Origin: Cordia subcordata
Lineage: Eukaryota; Streptophyta; Magnoliopsida; Boraginales; Cordiaceae
Length of the DNA stretch: 64,000 nt
Assembly (NCBI GenBank): GCA_028554755.1
Contig: JAPTOF010000014.1
Coordinates: forward strand, 4,278,001-4,342,000
Direction of reading: 5' to 3'
The notes under the pieces were generated by a model. That model worked only from the letters and a program-made list of their open reading frames with translations, made no database searches and had not been told where the DNA came from. Below, one piece after another: positions 1-10,740 of this stretch (position 1 is the first letter of the stretch; every line of letters begins with the position of its first letter). A program made the translations under genes and the position numbers.

Positions 1-280
1 GTTGCTATGTGTTTGTCGTAGCCAGAAAAGTGAGCTGCTCAAATTTCACGACAATTCGCAGTCTAATTGTGAGATACAAGAATGTCAAGTTTTGTGAGTT
101 TGTGGTCAAAAAGTCAAACAAAGGGTTTGACCAACGTTGACCAAAGGGCTACAAGAGTTTGACTGCATTAACCGAGGGTCTCCCCATCATTTTTCGATGT
201 CCTAAATCTATTTTAGGGTCAGTTTTGTCAAATTCTTTCTAGATTGCTGAGTTTTAGCAATTTTGTCCCTAGGAGCCATA

Positions 281-955
281 ATGATGACTGATACAAAGTT
301 TGAAATTCTAATGTTCAATAGGAACATGAACTTCAACTTGTGGAGGAATATTACCAAGGACCTTTAGGTGCAAGAAGGCCTTGATAAAGTCTTGGAAAAG
401 GTGAAACTGGACAAAGTCAACGATAAGAAGTGAAATTCCCTATAGAGAAGAGTCGAAAGTACAATTCAGCTGGCTTTAGCACTACAAATCAAATGTCATT
501 TGATTGATAAGATGACGGTGACTGATGTGTTCGACAAGTTGGAAAATGTTTATGATTCGAAGTCGATCACTGACCGATTGTGTTTGAGGACAGAGCTCTA
601 CTCGTTCAAGATGGAAGAAGGAACTACCATCCAGGATCACATCAACAAATTCAACAAGTTAGTGGTCAAGCTCATAAGCGTTGAGGAGCCTGACAAGAGA
701 ATTATGGATAAAGAACAAACACTCCTACTACTATATTTCTTGTCGAAGTCATACAAACTGTTCATGTAAGCAATCCTCGTTGAGAAGAAGACTCTCGAGT
801 TAAACAAAGTGATTATGCTCTTAAGAGAGAATGAGAGGATGTTGGTAAAAAGTATTGTGCCTAGTGGAGATCAAGCACTAATCGTTGAAGGTTCGAATCG
901 AGAGAGAAGTTCTGGAAGAGGGAATTCTCGCAGAGGTAGATCGAGATTAAAAAGC
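281..955 (+). pseudogene. copia gag pseudogene (N-terminal part)
   Basis: The ATG at 281 opens a reading frame with the usual copia gag beginning (KFEIL, then NFNLW). It meets a TAG stop at about 366, where a glutamine is common in the family. Homology resumes at 500-769 in a UBN2-like gag stretch containing FDKLENVYDSKS, LRTELYSFKMEEG and IQDHINKFNKLV, and ends at another stop. This protein would package element RNA in virus-like particles. The stops make it non-functional. Membership in the copia gag family rests on these motifs; the sublineage is not resolved. Confidence 0.65.
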
Positions 956-965
956 TGAGCTCGGG

Positions 966-1660
966 ATGGAGGAAATGATCAAGAGTATGAATATTGCAGA
1001 GAAAAGAGGCCATATCCAATCAAGATGTCCTAGATTGAGGGAGGACATGAAAAGCCTTAGAGAGTGGAGGTCTAAAGGTAAGGAGAAGGATTACGGCAAG
1101 AACTCAACGAACCTAGTTGAGGGTGACGATAGCGATGGTAATAAGACTTGTTTAATGGCAGTAAGCGGGGATGTTAATAAAGGCTTGAGGAAGAGAACTG
1201 ACTGGATGTTAGATTTAGCAAGTACATTTCATTTCTGCAATGATAGAGCTAGTTTCGACACTTTGCTTTTCGGTAAGAGGCTTGGGTACATCACTATTGG
1301 GAACAACCAAAAGATGAGACTTGCAAGCATTAGAAGACTTCGCCTAAGGCTCAATAATGGTAGTATCAAGACTGTCTCCAATGTACGATATGTGCCATCT
1401 TATATGTCTAACATGATTTCGCTGGGTGAGTTGGCGTCAAGAGGGTACAAGTACGTTGGTAAAGGAGACTACTACAAAGTATATCATAAGAAGACACTAG
1501 TTCTTGAAGGGAGGAAAAATGAGAAGCACTTGTGCTACTTGGAAGAATGTACCATGTTGAGAGATGAATGCGACAAGTATGAAGAAGCTCAACTGAAGGC
1601 TAAGAAGAAGAGAAGAGTGACACTCTCGCCTATTGTGGAGATTCTTGGCACTTTTCACCA
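966..1660 (+). pseudogene. copia zinc knuckle and protease/pre-integrase remnant
   Basis: The frame opens just inside the zinc knuckle. The second half (GHIQSRCPRL) is in this frame, while the Cys side (EYCREK) is in the neighbouring frame, so a frameshift falls in the A-rich run near 1002. Further on, WMLDLASTFHFC occupies the place of the copia protease motif WLLDSGA(S)xH, so the catalytic serine/glycine context is lost. It is followed by the gag-pre-integrase-like stretch VRYVPSYMSNMISLGELASRGY. After about 1560 the homology becomes unclear (KKKRRVTLSP) and then runs into the LTR-like tail. Confidence 0.6.
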
Positions 1661-1671
1661 AGGGAGGAATT

Positions 1672-2100
1672 TGTTGGGTTGCGACTCAAGTGCTAAGCCC
1701 AAGCACACATTGAAATTAGGAAAGAGTAACAATGAAAGTCAAAATTCTAGTTATGGTAAGAGTCTTAATTATGAGAGGATTGATAGAATTAAACACCCTT
1801 GTCTTGAAGGACAAGTCTCCTCCATAAATAGGACTCTTGCATTAGTTGTAAGGTGTGTGTCTTGCATTAGGTCTAGTTTGAGAGAGAGAGAGCCATTGTA
1901 AGAACACCATAAAGGAGGGTTTAGACTTTCTAGGCCGTGAAAAAGTCACTTGGGTTGTAATACTATTTTCTATCCAGTAGGGGTTTTTCTCGACATAGGC
2001 AAAGGGTTGAACCACGTTTTATTTGTGTATGTTCTTTTCTCGTTATTCATGCTTTAATTCTGCTACGGGAATGTGTGTTACGCGTCCTAATTTCCTATCA
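1672..2100 (+). repeat. Probable copia LTR (3' LTR of the relic)
   Basis: The segment begins TGTTGGG and ends near a CA at about 2100. It contains GA-repeat and R/U5-like phrases common in plant copia LTRs. No second copy is in the window for comparison, so its limits are unproven. Confidence 0.4.
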
Positions 2101-2189
2101 TATCTTATGTTATGCAAGTTTCCCATTTCATTCCTTAATAGATCATCTATATTTTATTTGTTCAAAAAGACTATTTTATCTTAATATCT

Positions 2190-2810
2190 TGAATAAATGT
2201 TGTATTTGGTATCAACTTATTTTTTGACACTTATCTGATTTGATAATGTATCTGAAAAAAATATTATTTATTATAAACTTACAATAAGTTATTTATAAGA
2301 CACTTTTCATAAGATGTATTATTTGTAGTTAAAACGACAATAAGTTGGTTTAGGATACTATATCTTCTAAGTTATTGTTGGTACACGTTAGATATTTTAA
2401 AAGTATATATAACATTTGTATTTCCTATAGTACTTTCAATTTAAAAAATAAAAAATTTAAATTTAAAAAATAAAAAATAAAGAACTAAATTAAAAAAAAT
2501 TAAAAATTACAAAAGTAAAAGAATTAAATTTAGTTGGAAATTTAAAACTCAAAATTGAAAGAATTAAGAAATTATAATTTAAAATTAAGAAGTGAAAAAA
2601 AATTTAAAATTAAATTAAAAAAATAAAACAAATAAATGATTAAAATACTACAAAATTACAAATTTGAAAAATATAAAAAAAATAAAAATTAAACAATTAA
2701 TTCATATCTTATATTTTATAATTCAAAATTGAGGGCATTATCATCAAATTAACTTATGGCAATATTTAAACCTAGGCTAACAATAATTATAAACCAAACA
2801 GACCCATTAT
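2190..2810. repeat. AT-rich stretch with MITE-like ends
   Basis: No gene is seen. The left side reads TGTATTTGGTATCAACTTA and the right side, reverse-complemented, reads TCTGTTTGGTTTATAATTA, the form of weak Tourist/hAT-like terminal inverted repeats. The interior is very A-rich and low in complexity. No convincing target duplication was found. Confidence 0.3.
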
Positions 2811-3062
2811 ATCGTATACTTTTTTAATCAAACATTTATCAAATAATATTCTTATGAAATTATAGATTTAAGAGAAGTCTTTTCCAAATAGGCCTAATTA
2901 TATATAACAATAAAAAAAGTATCAATTGTAATTATGCATTGAAAGGGCAAAGCTCGCTGCGTACAATGAGAAGTAGATGGTGTAGTTTCAAAGTTAAATA
3001 TTGAGATTTAACGTGTTTTTATTAATAATTAGAGTAATTAAGTGTTGAAATTAGATATCTTT

Positions 3063-4150
3063 TTTCATGCAGCGGATTTTGAAGGGTTGGATTTAGATCA
3101 ATGAAAAATTGCAAGTTAAAGGAATCTTTTGGCTTCAAAATGTTCTATTGTAATGAATGTGAGACTTTTGACCATGTTTTCTTCAGTGGTGTCAAAGTGA
3201 GGAAAGTATGGAACTATTTTGTTGAGGTTTTCAATATTAGATTGCCTTATTCTAATTACATCCACCATTGGCCTGTCGCTTAGGTGTACTGCAGAGATTT
3301 GTGTGGTAGAGGTCATGTCTGCTGTCTTGTTTCGATTTACATCCTGTACGTGTGGAACTTGTGGAAAGAGCAGAATAAAGTTAAGCATTGTGATCTAAGA
3401 TTTAGTGAAGTTGTTTGGCATGTTAGATATATTATGTTTTCTCTGCAAGTCTTATTGAGAAAAGCCAATAGGCAGGGGACTTACATTTGGCAGGGTGTCT
3501 TGGATGTTCGTATCCTTTTTCCAAAAGAAAGGGTCCCATTAAAATTGTGTGGGGAAAACCAAGATATGCGGTTTACAAGCTTGACATTGATGGAAGCAAC
3601 ATGGAGAAGGAAAAGCAAGAGAAGGTGGCCTAGTGCGGGAGCGGAAAAGAGATTTATGTTTTGGGTTCTCTAAAAATCTGGAGAATGTTTCTATCGTGAA
3701 AGCTGAATTAATGTCACTTGTAAGGGTCTGGAAATATGCATGAGTAAAGGTTTACATAATATCTGGATTGAAATGGATTCCCTTGGAGTGGTTACATTAA
3801 CAAAGAAGCAACGGAAAGGTTCATGGAGTCTTGCTTATCATCTTGTGAGAGGAAAGGAGTCTCTTGGAAAAATTGGGTGGTTACATCACGCATGTGTATA
3901 GAGAGGGTAATTGTCCTACTGATATGTTGGCTAATTCGGGTGCTAATGGAGAGGAGTATATGCTGGCTATTCACTTTGCGTGCCTTTTTGCCTAGAAAAC
4001 TTCTCTATGATAGCGTCAGTATTGAACATGATGCAGAGGTCATGCCAAAGGTAATTGTTTTTTTGCTTTTAGAGTTTTATTTTATTGGGAAGCTTCTTCA
4101 ACGGTAGAGGATATTAAAAAAATTGTTGCCCAAAATTCTTCTTTAGATTT
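3063..4150 (+). pseudogene. LINE 3'-end relic (zf-RVT and RNase H)
   Basis: Degenerate reading frames match the C-terminal part of plant LINE ORF2. The zinc-binding RT-associated region is at about 3101-3400 (CNECETFDHVFFSG, VRKVWNYF). An RNase H domain follows, spread over shifting frames: AVYKLDIDGSN with the first Asp near 3585, KAELMSL with the Glu near 3705, WIEMDSLGVV with the second Asp near 3770, and YREGNCPTDMLANSGANG near 3897. Endonuclease and RT core are missing, as expected for a 5'-truncated copy. There are several frameshifts and stops, so it is an old, dead copy. No clear poly-A tail or target duplication was found. Confidence 0.65.
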
Positions 4151-5506
4151 CAAGTGCATGTGAATGATTGCCAATAAAAGGCCTACTAGATGGCTAAAGC
4201 TTGATTTGAAAACTTCTTGTCACATACTGGGTTTCAAATGTATCCCTTTCCCTTGTAGACCTCATTTTTTATTTGGACCTACGTAGTGATTGATATGCAG
4301 GAATTACTAGGGAATGAAATGGCATTCCTGACTAGATTCTAAAACCTGTGCTTGGTATATAAGAATGAGATTGGGAATCCTATTCTCATAATGGGAATAG
4401 CCATTCCTGCCAAGATACATAGGAATGGTTCATTCCCACTTTCATAGGAATGAGAATTTTGGAACAATTGACTAAAATATCTCTTTGTAAATTTATTTGT
4501 TACAAATCTAACCTTTCATAAACACGATCTATCCAAACAATACACCCTAATCAAAACACAATATTACTTTTGTTTTTCATTCCCCATTTTCGGTGTTAAA
4601 GAAGAACAGGTACTGCTCTCTAACTTTTCTCTTCTTTTATGGTAACATGTATCTTCTTTTAGTATCTGTACATAAATGCGACTCTTCATGCCTAACAATT
4701 AATAATTTGTTTAATTGTATCAAACCTTATTAATTTGTTTAATTGAGCATGCATCATATCATTGTTAATGAATCTATCAATTTCGGGATTGCACGTTTAG
4801 CCATAAATTTTTTAACTTTTTTATTTTATGAAAAAATTTAGAATAAAGGTTTAATAATTTTTTTAATTTTTTATTGTATGCGTATTTTCTTTCATATGGG
4901 TAATTGCATTGTTGTATCTCTTTTTGGTTTAAAGCTTCTTGATCATTTCTCATGTTGAAGAAAAATGAAACCTTATTTACATAAAAGAAGAAATAAAAAC
5001 ATCATTAATGTGAACGGGTTCCTGGTCCTTGCGAAATTAGAAAACAAGATTCTCATCACCTTTGTCATATAGTTAAAATACTAGATTTAATCACATAAGA
5101 TATATGATTACAAAGAATATACTAGATTTAATTGCATAAGATATGTGCTAATAAGCCTCACAAAAGCTGAACTTGGTGACCGTCAACTATTCATACTTCT
5201 TCACTTTGTCATATGGTTAAAATAAATTTCCTGATTCTTTGTATTAAAGTAGACTGCTTTTGCGTTGCAAACTTTGCACATGTCATGTTATTGTGTTATA
5301 TTTTGAATGAGAATTTTACCTTCTTTTGGTTATACTTAAGTGATTAAAATAAAGCTTTCTTCTTGTATGGTTTTTACCGGTGATTCCTTTTACTTATTTG
5401 TTTTCTCTTTTTGGGTGTGGTAGAGAAATTTCAGAAAGGAAAATTATATTATTAAAAATAGTTTTTTGTTAAACTTTTTGTATATGATTTTACATATTGT
5501 AGGATA

Positions 5507-6350
5507 ATGGCGAGATTGAGTATAACAACAAGAAAGTTGATAAGGAGAAGAAATAACCTTGCAACACTATCATTTGGGTTGAGCATAATGCAACTTGTTA
5601 GTTGGTTTTTTCTCATTATTTCGAAAATGATAGAAAATGTTAATGAGTTTGTGAGTTTAAGAACAATATATGAGTATGGATTTTTTTTTTTAGAAGAAAA
5701 TATATTGAAAAACTGCTTATGCAAGTGATATTGTATGTCTGAATCTCTATAGAATGAATAGGCAAGCTTTTATACATTTGTGCTCTAGAGTTAAAGCAAC
5801 TGGTAGATTATCTCCTACAAAGAATATGCTAGTAGATAAGCAAGTAGCAATATTACACATATTAGCACACCATCAGAAGCAAAGAGTTACAAATACAAAC
5901 TTTGTACGATCAGGTGAAACCATTTGTAGGTACTTTAAAAAAGTAATTAACTCTATTCTTAGGCTTCAAAGTGAGTTGATTAAGAGACCAAACCCAGTAC
6001 CTGAAGACTCTACTGATAAGAGATGGAAATGGTTTATGGTAATTTAATTTTCATTTTATAGTTGAATCAAATATATATAAATATATTACTTTAATATATT
6101 TTTCTAATGATAGGGTTGTTTAGAAGCTTTAGATGGTACACACATAAAACTTTGTGTGCTCAATGTACACACGAAAAAACGACATTGCCACCAATGTATT
6201 AGGAGTATTCACAAGACATGCAGTTTATATATGTACTATCTGGTTGGGAAAGGTCTGCTGCTAATAGTAAAGTGTTGCAAGATGCATTAGATAGAAGAAA
6301 TGGGTTAATAATTCCTTGTGGTAAGAATTTTTTTATAAGAATTTCCCAAG
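5507..6350 (+). pseudogene. PIF/Harbinger DDE transposase pseudogene
   Basis: The start is probably the ATG at 5507 (basic RKLIRRR N-terminus). The frame is lost near 5720 and resumes at ASDIVCLNLYRMNRQAF. The stretch 5754-6038 has the HARBI1-like block VDKQVAILHILAHHQKQ, RSGETICRYF, and PVPEDSTDKRWKWF. A GT-AG intron (about 6039-6114) precedes CLEALDGTHIK, which carries the first catalytic Asp. After another frameshift comes LSGWERSAANSKVLQDAL; the family normally has AADS here, so the second catalytic Asp is replaced by Asn. The final third, with the last acidic residue, is missing after about 6330. The protein would have cut and pasted the element; it is inactive. Confidence 0.75.
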
Positions 6351-6371
6351 ACTAATAAAATACATTGAATC

Positions 6372-6870
6372 AAGGATCAAGATCTTAAAAGGGACTTTTG
6401 TGCTATGTTTAAAATGGTTTATGGTCAACATACTAGTGAATTTGGCATGGATCCAGTTACAAAATATTGTATTGCTAAAAAAAGAAGTTTGGGATTCATA
6501 TCTACAGGTTTTCGATTTATTGTTTCTAGTAATTTTAATTAATTTAATGCTTTATTTTACATCTATTTTTAGTACTTTGTTATTTGTTACTAATTTTTAG
6601 GCTCTTGAATATTCTATAGAGTTATCCAAAGGCTGCAACCAAAGCCTTCCCTTTTTGGGATGATTTAATTGATGTGTTTGAAAAAGACCGTGCCACCAAG
6701 AACATGCTGGAGAACCTAGAGAAATGATGGAAGAAAAAGAGATAGAGGAAGCTGAAAATGATGTCAACAACTGTGATGAAGGTGCATTTGGTATTAGGCT
6801 CGAGGGCGTGATTACTTCACAATCATTCACGAATATCCAGTCTCCAACAAGTGAAACTGTTCCTACCTAA
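6372..6870 (+). pseudogene. Myb/SANT-like second gene of PIF/Harbinger (fragment)
   Basis: Shortly after the truncated transposase, frames read KRDFCAMFKMVYGQH, FGMDPVTKYCIAKKEVWDSYL, then, past an intron-like AT-rich gap, YPKAATKAFPFWDDLIDVFEKDRAT. These match the plant Myb/SANT-like DNA-binding domain (the order tryptophan-rich core, VWDxYL, then a proline-rich FxxWDDL) that serves as the second protein of PIF-type transposons. The usual N-terminal helix of the domain is absent, probably lost in the same deletion that removed the transposase C-terminus. A serine/glutamate-rich tail continues to about 7160 with stops. Confidence 0.65.
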
Positions 6871-7629
6871 AAGAAGAAAAAGAGAAGTAAAAGTGAAGAT
6901 TATGTCTCAACCATGGTGACTAGAATACAAACTGCAACTTCTGTAATTAGAAATGAAATAGTCAAAGCAAGTGAATCTTTTAGCAAAGCAATTGGGATTG
7001 ATGCCATGATTTTAGAAAAAAAAAAAGCAAAAAATAAATGAAGAATTGCACAAGACACCACATCTTACTCCTCGTGATATCATTAAAGTTGTACGTTACT
7101 TGCTTGTGACCATGAGTTCACGGATGTGTTTTTCAGCATGACTGAGGAAGACTGAGAATAGTTGGTTATTGCCATCTTAGCTAGTGAAGTTTAAAGTTTG
7201 CAACATTGGCAGTAACATTATATTTATGTAATTGAGAAATTAAAACTGCTTTATCAATAAATTTAGTAATTTTTTTTTTACTTAAGTCCTTATAATAATG
7301 AAATCATCTTTCTGGAGTAAAGACTCAATCATTTAGATTTTTTTGATATAATAGGATAGTAAATATTATGAGAAGTGACTAACTAACATCTTGATTACTT
7401 GGTTAAGGAGTGTGCAACAAAAATTCCTACAACGGAACATATTATATTTTTTTTACCTCTCAGTTGATAAGTTAATACCACGTTGGTATACTTATATATA
7501 TACAACTTTTTCAATTTTCAAATCTTGCATGTGGTAGTATAAGAAATTCATCCAACATCAAAACTAGCACTTTTATGACAAATATCGTACCATGATTTAA
7601 ATCAAAATAAAAACTTTAAGAAACAATCA

Positions 7630-7697
7630 TTTATTATTATTATTATTACTACTACTACTACTACTATAACAACAACAACAACAACAATAACAACAAC
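7630..7697. repeat. Compound trinucleotide microsatellite
   Basis: TTA repeats pass into ACT repeats and then AAC repeats within about 68 bp, inside the 3' part of the PIF/Harbinger element. Confidence 0.9.
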
Positions 7698-7942
7698 TGC
7701 AATGACACCATGTATGAAATAATACAAGGGTACTCATGTCATTTTATGTAAGTCATTCTTAATACTGCTTCTAGAATACCAACTATCAAACATGGGTTTG
7801 GAATCAATATATCTATTCCTAACCTCATTCTTAAAGCATACCAAACATGGCACATCCATTACCAACTCCATTATATTCCCACTTCTATTCCATTCCATAG
7901 TTCATTCCATTACTGTCTTCCTTCATACCAATTAGCACCCTA

Positions 7943-8251
7943 GTGTCATTGGTTAAACATTGTATCTGGTTTATTTATTTTGAAATAAAATATTTATTAA
8001 ACCAAAAAACTTACTAGTATCCTAAATAAACTAACAAGTTTCTTCCTTATAAATTGATTGATAGTTAACCATTTGATTATTTAAATTACAAAAAATAAAA
8101 GGTTTTTGTAATCACCTACGATGTCACACGTGAATATATACTAGTAGCTAGTAAACTCACTACAGTGAGTTTGACACATCAATTTGAAAATTTATTAATT
8201 TTTTTAAATATTATTAATGTTTTTAATGTGACGTCATATATTTCACTCATT
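7943..8251. other. Intergenic AT-rich stretch, nothing recognised
   Basis: No coding potential, repeat array or TE end was recognised between the PIF/Harbinger element and the following MITE. Confidence 0.5.
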
Positions 8252-8254
8252 TTA

Positions 8255-8574
8255 AGACTTTGTTTGTCTTATTTTTGAGATTTCAGTTGTTCAGCCATAA
8301 AACTTTGACTAAAAGTGTTATTGAATAAAACTCATTAATTATTTAGCCTAGTATTTTGGGAGTTGAGTTTTTTAGTTGTTTTAAAGACAATATTGTAATT
8401 TCAAAATTATGAAGTAGTACTTTCGAGGGAAGAAGAAAAAGATAATTTCTAACATAATGTAAAAATAGTTTCTCAAAAGTCTTTTTCAAAAAGTTCTAAT
8501 TAGGAGCTTCTAGTTTTTTAGTTTTTTTGACTTTGACTTTTATGTAAAAACACTTTTAGAATGGACAAAACAAG
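8255..8574. mobile_element. Tourist-like MITE, about 320 bp
   Basis: Flanked by TTA on both sides (8252-8254 and 8575-8577). The ends are AGACTTTGTTTGTC and, reverse-complemented, CTTGTTTTGTCC. The interior (TTTCAAAAAGTTCTAATT, then a run like ACTTTGACTTTTA) is shared with the copy at 48643-49007 and with 36600-36800, so they belong to one family. No coding content. Confidence 0.55.
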
Positions 8575-8577
8575 TTA

Positions 8578-9412
8578 GTTTTAACTTTTAAACTTATAAA
8601 AAAGGCATTTCTGAATGTCTGAAAACTAGTATACACTAATATACATCATGCTAGATTTAATTGAAAGGCATCACATAAATATAAATCTTAAATACTGTAT
8701 ACAAATGTTGATTCCAAAGGGTAAATACTACATCTATGTTATCATTCATTAGTGTAGTATATAGTTTTTAAATTTGAAAATAGGTTATCGTTTTTATTAT
8801 GTTTATTAAATAAAAATCAATTGGTAAATATTATTAATATTCTTTATTAGTAAATTACCAAAAAAATTATCAACTAACCTTCTAAAGTTACTTATAACTA
8901 AAAAATAATAAGATTTGAAATTAATAATCAAAAGTCGAGTACAACTGTACATAGCACGTATGCGCAAGAGTGCAAATTTTATTATATGAGAATAAATAAT
9001 ATACACCTTAAATATTGTAGACCCACACACTTACGTATACCCACTCACGCATAATGTTCACACACTACAATACCTCATGTGCATATGTATTCACTATTAA
9101 AATTGGGTTTTCAAACCCATGTATTTTTCATGTTGAAAAATAGTAAAATGTAATGAATGAGAAATTTGATGAATGAGTTAAACGATTATCAGTTACAACT
9201 GATGCTTCTATAACCATCATCAGATTATTTGAATGTTTGGCATTGAAGAGAAACATTTTTTATCATGGCACAAAAACGTATGAGTGCATTTGTAAGATTT
9301 ATGGCATATGATAACAAAAACGTAAAAGAGCTTTATGGCATATGATGACAACCTGTCAAGTTAGGTAAAGGATTTAGTTGGTTATCATTTGTGCTTACAT
9401 TAAAATGCATAT
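8578..9412. other. Intergenic AT-rich stretch, nothing recognised
   Basis: Low-complexity AT-rich sequence. No gene, RNA or TE end could be supported. Confidence 0.5.
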
Positions 9413-9421
9413 GAGATTTGT

Positions 9422-10262
9422 AGGATTTTTTTTTAACCTTATTTTTTTAATTGCTTCCAAAATTAACACACTTTTGAAGGGGTTTACAAAAATAGACTTT
9501 TTGAACTTCTGAAATTCAAGATCGAACTTTGGAAGTTCGATTATTTTTTTTCCACCATCATAGCACTTACATTTGCACTTATGTTTTCGAACTTCCAAAG
9601 TTCGACCATGCCAACCCGGATCAAGAAAACACATAAATCCAATCTTGATCACACACATATCCAAAACATTCATAGTTTTCGATGACTTTCCAACCCAAAA
9701 GAAAAAACTCATTTTTCTAGTGTTTGTTTCTTGAAGAATCAAATAAGCAAAAACTGTAAAGAAATGGCTTATAAGCTCAATGCATTTTACTCTTCTTCAT
9801 CTCGACAATAAATGGCTTCTTCACTCCTTGGCCATCAGCAGCTGCTTAGATCCCACAAAGTTCGCATGGCTTCCACCTTTAACCCTTCTCCATCTCAGTG
9901 AGTGCTTTTTTAGCTCCTTTATTCATTTCACTTAGCATTTTTATCTTCACTTTTCTAATCATTTTATGCATTTTTTCAATCGAAACTACGAATGTTTTGG
10001 ATATGTGTGTGATCAAGATTGGATTTATGTGTTTTCTTGATCTGGGTTGGCGTTTCAAATTAGAACTTTCAAAGTTCGAAAACAGAAGTACTAATTTTTT
10101 TTGAACGGCGGCAAAAAAAAAAACATAATCTTACTTCCAAAGTTCGACGTTGAACTTTATAAGTTCAATCTCAAATATCAGAAGTTCATCTATTTTTGCA
10201 AATCCCTTCAAAAGTGGGTTAATTTTGAAAGCAATTAAAAAAATAGGGTTAAAAAAATTCCC
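9422..10262 (+). mobile_element. Long-palindrome MULE-like (foldback) element with captured exon
   Basis: Arms at about 9422-9690 and 9975-10262 are inverted copies of each other. Matching parts include the outer AACC-TTATTTTTTTAATTGC block, the ACTTTTGAAGGG block, and inner blocks around ATGTTTTGGATATGTGTG. The arms contain repeated GAACTT/AAGTTC palindromes. The element is flanked by GAGATTTGT (9413-9421) and AAGATTTGC (10263-10271), 7 of 9 bases alike, which suggests a decayed 9-bp target duplication typical of Mutator-like elements. The unpaired loop (about 9690-9975) differs in base composition and holds an exon-like sequence. No transposase is present, so it is non-autonomous. Foldback or other families with long inverted repeats remain possible. 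Confidence 0.6.
9812..9897 (+). pseudogene. Exon-like sequence (putative transit peptide start) in the element loop
   Basis: An ATG at 9812 opens 28 codons beginning MASSLLGHQQLLRSHKVR and ending in PSPS, rich in Ser, Leu, Arg and Lys with few acidic residues, as in plastid or mitochondrial targeting peptides. It runs directly into GTGAGT at 9898-9903, a strong splice donor, followed by T-rich intron-like sequence. It is the only GC-balanced codon-like stretch in the element. I infer a captured first exon of a host gene, as in Pack-MULEs. The parent gene is not recognised. A second short ATG frame just upstream (9764) ends in a stop before this one. Confidence 0.4.
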
Positions 10263-10384
10263 AAGATTTGCATATAGCCTTTCGAGCAGTAAGTGGTTGA
10301 TTTATCAACTTTGTTGACTTCAAAAGTATCAGACATTTCATGCCAAAACGTTACCAACATTCTCAATTCAGCTTTATGATGGAA

Positions 10385-10740
10385 ATTTAATTAGATTAAC
10401 TTTGGGGTTCCTATATATACATAGTGCAATTGTTTTCTTAGACACAAATTTTCTAGAAGTACTCACACACAGCATAACCTTCATTCTGGCATTTTAGTAG
10501 TCTCATAGTGCATTCCATTGAGAGAGTTCTTCGCTCACCAGTTTGCTAGCTCTTGCGAAAGAGTGCTACTATCCTATAAGAGGTAAACCGTTGTATCCTA
10601 GGAGAGATACGCCACAACCCTTAGCACCTTTATGGGGGTGTAAATCCCTTAAGGAGATCGTGTTTCACGAGCCTTGGTTTTATTATTTTCTGTTACTTAT
10701 TCCCGTTGCATTACTGCTTGATAGTTTATATATATAATAA
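10385..10740 (+). repeat. Probable LTR fragment (promoter to U5)
   Basis: A TATA motif (CTATATATAC, 10411-10420) is followed by a leader with CATTGAGAGAG, CTAGGAGAGATACGCC and a TGGGGGTGTAAATCC-like phrase. This order and wording is typical of the R/U5 part of plant copia LTRs. No partner LTR is in the window and the left half is not evident. The 64-codon frame here is not considered a gene. Confidence 0.35.

Larger units (their letters stand above)
1..2100 (+). mobile_element. Truncated Ty1/copia retrotransposon relic
   Basis: Reading rightward, the stretch holds an untranslated leader (1-280), a copia-type gag start at 281, gag body, a degenerate zinc knuckle, a protease/pre-integrase-like segment and then an LTR-like tail from about 1672 to 2100. 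The tail starts TGTTGGG and has the phrase order of copia R/U5 regions (a run like GGTTTTTCTCGAC, then AACCACG). Integrase, reverse transcriptase and RNase H are absent, so the element is internally deleted. No 5' LTR is seen; it may lie left of the window. Class and gag are clear; the LTR limits are an estimate. Confidence 0.6.
4282..7939 (+). mobile_element. PIF/Harbinger DNA transposon, about 3.66 kb
   Basis: The left end reads CGTAGTGATTGATATG and the right end, reverse-complemented, reads GGTGCTAATTGGTATG, 11 of 16 positions identical. Subterminal matches continue inward, for example CTTGGTAT-AAGAATGAGATTGGGAAT on the left against a near copy near 7830. The element is flanked on both sides by CTA (4279-4281 and 7940-7942), the 3-bp duplication expected of this superfamily. 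The ends are rich in the ATTCC/GGAAT words common in plant PIF and Tourist ends. Inside are a transposase pseudogene and a Myb/SANT-like second gene, both rightward. Old, with diverged ends and broken genes. Confidence 0.8.

Noticed and set aside
3116..3388. 90-codon frame on the minus strand
   Set aside because: It is antisense to the LINE zinc-finger/RNase H remnant, which explains the sequence better.
9520..9606. GAACTT/AAGTTC palindromes considered as heat-shock elements
   Set aside because: Spacing between GAA and TTC is one base instead of the two of the heat-shock consensus; the palindromes are better explained as part of the element arms.
10543..10737. 64-codon frame starting MLALAKEC
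   Set aside because: It lies in what reads as the R/U5 part of an LTR, has no recognisable protein features, and its wording is typical LTR leader sequence.
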